A program made the position numbers and the translations under genes. The notes below the pieces were generated by a model. It ran no database searches. It saw only the letters and a list, made by a program, of their open reading frames with translations, and was not told the origin of the DNA. Shown here piece after piece: positions 57,885 through 64,000 of a stretch of 64,000 bases of DNA. The stretch spans positions 62,001-126,000 of the forward strand of contig CAVSWC010000010.1 in NCBI GenBank assembly GCA_963731585.1, given 5' to 3'. Positions within the stretch are counted from its first letter, which is position 1. Each line of letters opens with the position of its first letter. The stretch comes from CANKHA01 sp963731585 (GTDB taxonomy: Bacteria; Pseudomonadota; Alphaproteobacteria; Rhizobiales; Xanthobacteraceae).

Positions 57885-59417
57885 CCGCTTCTTCCCGCGC
57901 GGGCTCCGCGCGCCACTCCTGGCCGACGCCCGCACTGGCGGGGAAGACCAGCGATTTGATTACCACCGCGACGGCGCCGGAACTCTCCATCATTTCGCCG
58001 ATATCGATGAAGTCGAATTCTTTCAGTTCCAGGCCGTCGACTGAGACGATCGGGTTGGGCAGGCGCATCTCCTCGCGCAGATGGATGCCGAGCAGGCCGC
58101 CAACATCGCCGTCACCTGCCAGCACCAGCGGGTGACCGCGGCTCAAAATCGGGGCGAGCCCTTCGACCGCGCCGTTGCAGAAGGCATCGAGGCGCTGGAA
58201 GGTCGCCGAGCCTCTCCACGGCACGAAGACTGCAACCGGGCTCTTGCCCTGGGCAAGATCGGCCTGCTTCAGGGCGGAAGTGATCGAGGCGGCCACCGCT
58301 TTCGCGTCGATCTCCTCGTCCAGCGGCAGATGCGGCGCGATCACCGGTACGTTGCGCAGCGGCACGGCTTCCAGCGGCGAGACGAAAATCGTGCTGCCAC
58401 TGACCTGCGTCGTGTATTGCGAGGCGCCGATCACGGTGGCGCGGATTCCCTGGTCGGGCGTCTCGATGCGCGACACCCAGGCTTCGACGCGCTTGCGGAT
58501 CTCATCCGCCAGCAGCGGGCCGAGGTCGCCGAAGGAATTCTCTTCTCGCGGCCGTAGATGAATTCGGAAACACCGCCGGAGAAAGTCACCTCGTCGACTG
58601 TGCCGCGATAGGCAAGCGGATCGAGCCGCAGCAGATGCGTGCCGCCTTCCGCCGGTGATGCGCCCGCATCGCCTCGAACAGCCGGTCCGCCATGTGGGCG
58701 GCCAGGTCGCGCGCGACCTGCGGCGGCAACACGTCGCCGAGCTTGAGATTCGAGCGCCGAGGGCGGCTGCGAAGCGGCGGCCTGCCTCTTCGATGCGGTT
58801 GATCTTGCCCTCGCCGTCGACGCAGACCAGGCGCGCACCGACGTCGATGGCGGTCAGCCCGATCACCTTGCCGTCGGCGCAGACCGCGATCTTTGAGGTG
58901 CCGCCGCCGATATCGACATTCATCACCGTCGATGCGTCGCGGATGGAGCGGGCGACGGCGCCGGAGCCATAGGCCGCCATCACGGTTTCCAGGTTGTCGC
59001 CGGCGCTGACCGCAACCAGCTTGCCGGCCTGGCCGGCGAACAACTCGCCGATCTTGCGCGCATTGCGGCGGCGCACCGCCACGCCGGTGAGGATCAGCGC
59101 GCCGGTATCGATCTCGTTCGGATCGACATTGGCGTCCTGATACTGCTGCTGGATGAAGGCCCCGAGCTTTTCGGCGTCGATCTCTTCCGCGTCGGTATAG
59201 GGCGTGAGCAGGATGTCGGACTGATAGAAGGTCTCGCGCTGGGTCACGACATAGCGGCTGTCGAGCCGCTCCAGCACGATGCGCGAGAACACGAGATGCG
59301 AAGTCGATGAGCCGATATCGACTCCGACGCTGAGGATGCGATTTCATCTTCGCCTTCGAGCGTACGGCCGATGCTGGAGAAATAAATCCGTCCGCTTTCG
59401 GTTTCTTGGACTGGCAT
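57877..59417 (-). CDS. eutA: EutA-like reactivating factor for ethanolamine ammonia-lyase (frameshifted in this read)
   Basis: EutA is an actin-fold ATPase that releases damaged cobalamin from ethanolamine ammonia-lyase. Start at 59417: MPVQETESGRIYFSSIGRTL; one surplus base near 59342 restores ILSVGVDIGSSTSHLVFSR (phosphate-1). Then VMNVDIGGGTSKIAVCADGK (phosphate-2) and GLTAIDVGARLVCVDGEGKI. Frames switch near 58757, 58655 and 58550 (NLKLGDVLPPQVARDLAAHM; LDPLAYRGTVDEVTFSGGVS). C-terminal part QVSGSTIFVSPLEAVPLRNV and LAGDGDVGGLLGIHLREEMR. ~512 residues. eutB and eutC are not in the window; the upstream same-strand neighbour is a two-cupin gene, so the partner enzyme is uncertain. Confidence 0.85.
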
Positions 59418-59429
59418 TCGCTTTCTCTT

Positions 59430-59530
59430 CAGTCGTCATGCCCGCGCTGGCAGACGCGATGCGATCCGGGTACTTGCCAGTGCAGCTGATCGGGATGACC
59501 GGGCATGCCACGCGCTTGCGCGCGGCATGA
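59430..59530. repeat. Palindromic intergenic element between the cupin and eutA genes
   Basis: Runs from CGTCATGCCCGCGCTGGCAG to GGGATGACCGGGCATGCC and then GCGCGCGGCATGACGTCACC. Repeated inverted CATGCC / GGCATG and GATCCGGG / GATCGGG-like blocks show the mosaic structure of the dispersed elements seen elsewhere in the window. Confidence 0.5.
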
Positions 59531-59550
59531 CGTCACCAGAGACATGCCCG

Positions 59551-60768
59551 TTATTCCGTCGGCAACGGGCCTTTGTAGTTCTTGTCGTAATATTCCGGGC
59601 GCATGCGGTTTTCGACGCCTTCCGCCTTGAGCCGCCCTTCGTATTCCTGACGGATAAAGGGGTCCTCCATCCAATAAGGGATGGCGGTGCCGCCCTCGGG
59701 AATGTCGCGGCCGGTATAGTCGGTGTGCTTTTCGCCGGGCGGGCCGGGCTCGCGGCCGGGATTGAACGGGCCGAACCAGGCGCTGAGCCGCAGCGGGTCC
59801 TTCGAAGCCGCGAAGTGCTGGTGATACCAGCGCGCGCCGCCGGGCGCCGCGGTGACGATGCCGCCGAATTCATAGTCGACGCGCTGGACCTCGTCGCCCT
59901 TGCCGTCCTGCCACGGCGTCACGCCGTTCCGCTCCGGCCAGGTGTAGGTGTAGCCCTTGCCCGTCAGGCAGACGAGCACCGCAGCCGAGGTGTGCGCGTG
60001 CGCCTTGGAATAGCGGCCGTTCTCGTGCTGGCCGATCCAGTAATAGAACTGGTTGTTGGTCATGAACGGCTCGACGCGCCGCCAGCCCGGAGAGCGGCGG
60101 TTGTCGAGCGGCAGATCGCAATTGACCACGTCGGGGATGAAGTTGGTGCGGCGCATGGCGAGGCCGCGCACCGGATCCGGCTCGACGTCGTCCTTGTATT
60201 TGTAGAAGTCGTCCGCGCCGCTGAAGCGGTCGGTGAACCGGAACGGATTGTTGAACACCGCCTCGACGTTGTTGATCATGTTCAACACGTTCGGTGCTGT
60301 CGTGCCGCCGAGCAGCAGGGCAGGGCTGGAGCTGGCGTTGACGATGCGGTGCATGGCATTCATCGGGATCGAGAACATCGAGCCCTTCTGCCATTCGAAA
60401 GTGTGGCGCTTGTTGTCGCCTTCCAGCCAGACCTCGGTGGTGCCGCGGCCTTCGAGCACGAGGTAGATTTCCTCGTACATGTGCTTCTCGGGATTGAGTG
60501 CGCCGGCGCCCGGCACCTCGACCACGTAGCAGCCCCACTTGCCTTCCGTGCCGTAGAGCTGGATGTAGCTGCCGCGCCCGCCCGTGCGCTTCCACGGTTT
60601 CAGCGGCAGGTCCTGCGTGCGCTGGCAACCAACGCCGCGGAAGATCGGAATCTCTTCCGACTCCATGAACAGGTCATAAGGGGTTTTCGGTCGGCCGAAA
60701 TCGCCAAAGCCGGCCTTCCTGCCGCCGGACGGTTCATGCCAATGGGACTTGTCGGTGACTTCATGCAT
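59551..60768 (-). CDS. Two-cupin-domain protein, paralogue of the one at 8439
   Basis: 405 residues, unbroken. N-terminal cupin ~95-175 (KHMYEEIYLVLEGRGTTEVW, MFSIPMNAMHRIVNASSS), second ~255-340 (RYSKAHAHTSAAVLVCLTGK and GARWYHQHFAASKDPLRLSA). It shares VFNNPFRFTDRF / VFNNPYQFPERF and a HQHF segment with the cupin at 8439. His-rich sites suit a mononuclear metal. It is 133 bp upstream of eutA on the same strand and divergent from pobA. Resembles bicupin (gentisate-dioxygenase-type) folds; activity unknown. Confidence 0.82.
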   Translation of the reverse strand: MHEVTDKSHWHEPSGGRKAGFGDFGRPKTPYDLFMESEEIPIFRGVGCQRTQDLPLKPWKRTGGRGSYIQLYGTEGKWGCYVVEVPGAGALNPEKHMYEEIYLVLEGRGTTEVWLEGDNKRHTFEWQKGSMFSIPMNAMHRIVNASSSPALLLGGTTAPNVLNMINNVEAVFNNPFRFTDRFSGADDFYKYKDDVEPDPVRGLAMRRTNFIPDVVNCDLPLDNRRSPGWRRVEPFMTNNQFYYWIGQHENGRYSKAHAHTSAAVLVCLTGKGYTYTWPERNGVTPWQDGKGDEVQRVDYEFGGIVTAAPGGARWYHQHFAASKDPLRLSAWFGPFNPGREPGPPGEKHTDYTGRDIPEGGTAIPYWMEDPFIRQEYEGRLKAEGVENRMRPEYYDKNYKGPLPTE

Positions 60769-61010
60769 GGCGAAGCGCTTCCTCTATCGGGCTAAGCCCC
60801 TGATCGGCCGGAACGGCTCATTTTACACTCCTAGTTGCCCGAAAGCCGCGGCCAGTCAAGCGCATCGGCGCATAGGCGGCACTCTGGCCATGCGCCGGTC
60901 GTGCATGGAAAACCGAGCGGCCAGGGCGAACGTTCCAGGCTTTCCGGGCTTCGTCCCTTTTCATCCCGCCAAGCGCCCGTTTATGGCTAGCTTTTCGGAG
61001 GGAAGCAGCG

Positions 61011-62187
61011 ATGCGCACGCAAGTCGGAATCGTGGGCGCCGGCCCTGCGGGGCTGATGCTCTCGCATTTGCTGCACCGCAGGGGCATTCAAACTATCGTG
61101 CTCGAAAGCCGCAGCCGCGCCTATGTCGAGCAGCGCGTGCGCGCCGGCGTGCTTGAGCAATGGGCAGCCGACCTGCTGGTGGAAACCGGCGTCGGTGAAC
61201 GCCTGCAGCGCGAGGCGATGCGGCATGACGGCATCTTTTTCTGCTTCGACGGCGCGCTGCATCATCTCGATTTCCGTAATCTGGTCGGCAAGGGGATCGC
61301 GATCTATGGGCAGCAGGAGATCGTCAAGGATCTGATCGCGCGGCGGCTGGCCGACGGTGGCGAGATTTTCTTTGAGGTCGAGGACGTGCGCCTGCAGGGC
61401 TTCGATAGCGGCAGGCCCGACAATCACCTTCCGGCATGAAGGCGCGGAGCAGGAAATCTCCTGCGACTTCATCGGCGGCTGCGACGGCTCGCACGGCATC
61501 TGCCGCCCGAGTTTCCCACCCGGAACGCTCACCGTGTTATGAGCGCGATTATCCCTTTGCCTGGCTCGGCATTCTGGCGGAAGCGCCGCCGCCGGAGCGG
61601 GAGCTGATCTACGCCTTCCATGCGCGCGGCTTCGCGCTATCGCAGCATGCGCTCGCCGACCGTTTCGCGGCTCTATCTGCAATGCGCGCCGGATGAAGAC
61701 CTCAACGAATGGCCGGACGACAGGATCTGGCGGGAGCTGCGCACGCGGCTGGACGGCACCCGCGCGCTCAGCCAAGGGAGGATCCTGCAGAAAGGTGTCA
61801 CGCCGATGCGCAGCTTCGTGGCGGAGCCAATGCAGCATGGCCGGCTGTTCCTCGCCGGCGACGCGGCGCATATCGTGCCGCCGACCGGCGCCAAGGGCAT
61901 GAATCTGGCGCTCGCCGATGTGCTGGTGCTCTCGCGCGCGATCGCATGCCTTTTACGCTTCCGGCGCAAGCGATCGGCTTGATGCCTACTCGGCGACGTG
62001 CCTGCGGCGGGTATGGAAGGCGCAGCGCTTTTCGCTCTGGATGACGCAGCTGCTGCACCGCTTCACCTTCGAGCCGGATTTCGATTATCGCCGCCAGCTC
62101 GCCGAGCTGGATTATGTGACGAACTCGCGCGCGGCGGCGACGGCGCTGGCGGAGAATTATGTCGGGCTGCCGCTGGACCAGGAATGA
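61011..62187 (+). CDS. pobA: 4-hydroxybenzoate 3-monooxygenase (several frameshifts)
   Basis: FAD enzyme that makes protocatechuate from 4-hydroxybenzoate with NADPH and O2. Start at 61011 after GGAGGGAAG: MRTQVGIVGAGPAGLMLSHL (FAD GxGxxG), VLESRSRAYVEQRVRAGVLE, IAIYGQQEIVKDLIARRL. Shifts near 61415, 61535, 61670 and 61955 must be crossed to read ISCDFIGGCDGSHGICR (DG motif), YPFAWLGILAEAPPPERELI, LYLQCAPDEDLNEWPDDRIW, GRLFLAGDAAHIVPPTGAKG (second FAD motif) and LDYVTNSRAAATALAENYVG. ~390 residues. Divergent from the cupin/eutA pair; no PobR or protocatechuate genes in view. Confidence 0.9.
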
Positions 62188-62215
62188 TTTGCCGGGCCCG
62201 GCACATCTTCCGCTC

Positions 62216-62235
62216 ATTCCCGCGAAAGCGGGAAT
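62216..62235. terminator. GAAA-loop hairpin between pobA and parE
   Basis: ATTCCCGC-GAAA-GCGGGAAT, perfect 8-bp stem with GNRA tetraloop, followed by a related block CCCCGCTTTCGCGAGG at 62252-62267. It lies between convergent genes and can serve both; it also belongs to the palindromic repeat class. Confidence 0.6.
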
Positions 62236-62283
62236 CCAGTTTTAGCTGGGTCCCCGCTTTCGCGAGGACGAGCGGTTGCTATT

Positions 62284-64000
62284 TTAAACGTCCAGCAATT
62301 CTTCCGACGCGAACTCCGCCTTTTCCTGGATGAAGGCGAAGCGGCTCTCGGCCTTGGTGCCCATCAGGCGCTCGACGGCGTCGGCGGTGTCCTCGCGGTC
62401 GTCGGCCAGCAACACGACGCGCAGCAGCGTGCGCTTGCGCCGGTCCATGGTGGTTTCCTTCAGCTGGCTCGCCATCATCTCGCCCAGACCCTTGAAGCGG
62501 CCGATCTCCACCTTGGCATTGGCGTGGAATTCTTTTTTCAACAGCTCGGCCTTGTGCGCGTCGTCGCGCGCATAGACCGTCTTCGCTCCGTGGGTGAGGC
62601 GATAGAGCGGCGGCACGGCAAGATAGAGCTTGCCGGCGTCGATCAGCTTCGGCGTCTCGCGGTAGAAGAAGGTGATCAGCAGCGATGCGATATGCGCGCC
62701 GTCCACGTCGGCGTCGGTCATCACGATCACCTTCTCGTAGCGCAGATCCTCCTCGCGATAATGCACGCCGGTGCCGCAGCCGAGCGCCTGCACCAGGTCC
62801 GCCAACTGCTGGTTCTGCATCAGCTTGTCTTTGGTCGCCGAGGCGACGTTGAGGATTTTACCGCGCAGCGGCATCACCGCCTGCGTGGCGCGGTCGCGCG
62901 CCTGTTTGGCGGAGCCGCCGGCGCTGTCGCCCTCGACGATAAAAATCTCCGAGCCCTCGGCGCCGGTATTGCTGCAATCGGCGAGTTTGCCGGGAAGCCG
63001 CAGCTTGCGCACCGCGGTCTTGCGCGAGATTTCCTTTTCTGCGCGGCGGCGTAGGCGTTCTTCGGCGCGCTCGACCACGAAATCCAGCAGCTTGCCGGCC
63101 TGGTTCGGATTGCCGGCCAGCCAGTGGTCGAACGGATCGCGGATACCCTGCTCGACGATGCGGGTTGCTTCGGCGGTGGCGAGCCGGTCCTTGGTTTGGC
63201 CCTGGAATTCCGGCTCGCGGATGAAGACCGACAGCATGGCGGCCGCGCCGGCCATGACGTCTTCGCTGGTAATGGAAGCCGCGCGCTTGCCTTGCCCGAT
63301 GCGTTCGGCGTGGTCCTTCAGCCCGCGCGTGAGCATGCTGCGCAAGCCCGATTCATGCGTGCCGCCGTCGCCGGTGGGAATGGTGTTGCAATAAGAGGAG
63401 ACGAAGCCGTCGGCATCGGCGGTCCAGGCCACCGCCCATTCCACCGCCCCATGGCCGCCGGTCCTGCCGGCCTTGCCGGTGAAGATATCCGGATGCACCA
63501 GGGTGTCGTTGTGGATGGCGGCGGCGAGAAAGTCCTTCAGGCCTTCGGGGAAATGGAAGGTCTCCTGCTCCGGCACATCATCGATGCCGCGCAGCATTTC
63601 CTTGGCGCAGGTCCAGCGGATCTCGACTCCGCCGAAGAGATAGGCCTTGGAGCGCGCCATCTTGAAGACGCGCTGCGGCTTGAACGCCGCCTTCGGCCCG
63701 AAGATTTGCGGGTCCGGGCGGAAACGCACTTTGGTGCCGCGCTTGTTCGGCACGCGGCCGAGTTTCTCCAGCTTGCCCTTCGGCGCCCCGCGCTCGAAGA
63801 CCATGCGGTAATGCTGCTGCTCGCGCCAGACTTCGACTTCGAGCCGCTCCGACAGCGCATTGGCGACCGAAACGCCGACGCCGTGCAAGCCGCCGGAGGT
63901 CTCGTAGACCTCGGAGTCGAATTTGCCGCCCGCATGCAGCGTACACATGATCACTTCCAGCGCCGACTTGTTCTTGAATTTCGGATGCGGGTCCACCGGG
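62284..64000 (-). CDS. parE: DNA topoisomerase IV subunit B, 5'-truncated by window edge
   Basis: ATPase subunit of the decatenating topoisomerase. The last ~572 residues are present, unbroken; the N-terminal half of the ATPase domain lies beyond base 64000. Visible: ETSGGLHGVGVSVANALSER (GHKL ATP lid), KAGRTGGHGAVEWAVAW, TOPRIM EIFIVEGDSAGGSAKQARDR, RGKILNVASATKDKLMQNQQ, and KVIVMTDADVDGAHIASLLI (DxD metal site). C-terminal GRFKGLGEMMASQLKETTMD and a final FASEELLDV. The LKETTMD-type ending and the K/R pattern of the middle region fit ParE better than GyrB. Confidence 0.9.
   Translation of the reverse strand, partial: PVDPHPKFKNKSALEVIMCTLHAGGKFDSEVYETSGGLHGVGVSVANALSERLEVEVWREQQHYRMVFERGAPKGKLEKLGRVPNKRGTKVRFRPDPQIFGPKAAFKPQRVFKMARSKAYLFGGVEIRWTCAKEMLRGIDDVPEQETFHFPEGLKDFLAAAIHNDTLVHPDIFTGKAGRTGGHGAVEWAVAWTADADGFVSSYCNTIPTGDGGTHESGLRSMLTRGLKDHAERIGQGKRAASITSEDVMAGAAAMLSVFIREPEFQGQTKDRLATAEATRIVEQGIRDPFDHWLAGNPNQAGKLLDFVVERAEERLRRRAEKEISRKTAVRKLRLPGKLADCSNTGAEGSEIFIVEGDSAGGSAKQARDRATQAVMPLRGKILNVASATKDKLMQNQQLADLVQALGCGTGVHYREEDLRYEKVIVMTDADVDGAHIASLLITFFYRETPKLIDAGKLYLAVPPLYRLTHGAKTVYARDDAHKAELLKKEFHANAKVEIGRFKGLGEMMASQLKETTMDRRKRTLLRVVLLADDREDTADAVERLMGTKAESRFAFIQEKAEFASEELLDV

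Overview
The window is high-GC chromosomal DNA from an alphaproteobacterium, almost certainly Hyphomicrobiales (Rhizobiales) close to Bradyrhizobiaceae/Xanthobacteraceae. The evidence is gene order (NDUFA12 - DUF2155 - aat; M48 protease - dsbA-like - aroQ - accB - accC; rne / amiC - mrcA / prfB; the iscS-sufBCDS-sufT-sufA block), several Bug-type solute-binding proteins, a ClpS2-type adaptor, a DUF6894 protein, and dispersed palindromic repeats typical of this group. I see no phage, IS element, CRISPR array, rRNA or tRNA gene.

Layout. 1-5 kb: solute-binding proteins and a 3-hydroxyisobutyrate-dehydrogenase-like enzyme, then clpS. 5-12 kb: a cyclic-nucleotide-binding/thioredoxin-reductase-like flavoprotein, small exported proteins, a PEGA lipoprotein, a two-cupin protein, a DUF6894 protein and a Crp/Fnr regulator. 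12-16 kb: a B12-dependent ribonucleotide reductase (nrdJ) interrupted by a repeat. 17-22 kb: a ModA-like protein, a duplicated outer-membrane barrel, NDUFA12, DUF2155, aat and a receiver-only response regulator. 22-29 kb: accC, accB, aroQ, a DsbA-like protein and an M48 protease on the minus strand, then an aminotransferase and a membrane protein on the plus strand. 29-41 kb: rne, amiC, mrcA, an APC permease, prfB (with the classical programmed frameshift), an M23 peptidase and bcp. 41-48 kb: an AsmA/DUF3971 protein, tyrS, anmK and an alpha/beta hydrolase. 48-56 kb: a complete SUF Fe-S assembly operon with an Irr-box-like site upstream. 56-64 kb: a DEAD-box helicase, eutA, a second two-cupin protein, pobA and the 3' part of parE.

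Sequence quality. More than twenty conserved genes are broken by single-base frameshifts, while their frames, motifs and order stay intact. In about 25 cases rebuilt by hand, nearly all are cured by removing one extra base. That insertion bias points to uncorrected long-read errors, not gene decay. Broken genes are therefore given as one CDS across their full extent, with approximate shift positions. The exceptions are prfB, where the shift is genuine recoding, and nrdJ, where a repeat element with an in-frame stop lies inside the gene.

Functionally the window is mostly housekeeping: cell wall (amiC, mrcA, M23, anmK), envelope (AsmA-like, OMP, DUF2155), fatty-acid initiation (accBC), translation (prfB, tyrS, aat), RNA turnover (rne, helicase), Fe-S assembly, and DNA synthesis and segregation (nrdJ, parE). 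I found no convincing wholly new multi-gene system. The least explained items are the cupin-eutA pair without ethanolamine lyase genes, a degraded second copy of a cupin 3' end, the flavoprotein lacking a CxxC, a small conserved ORF inside the suf operon, and two perfect-period tandem repeats.
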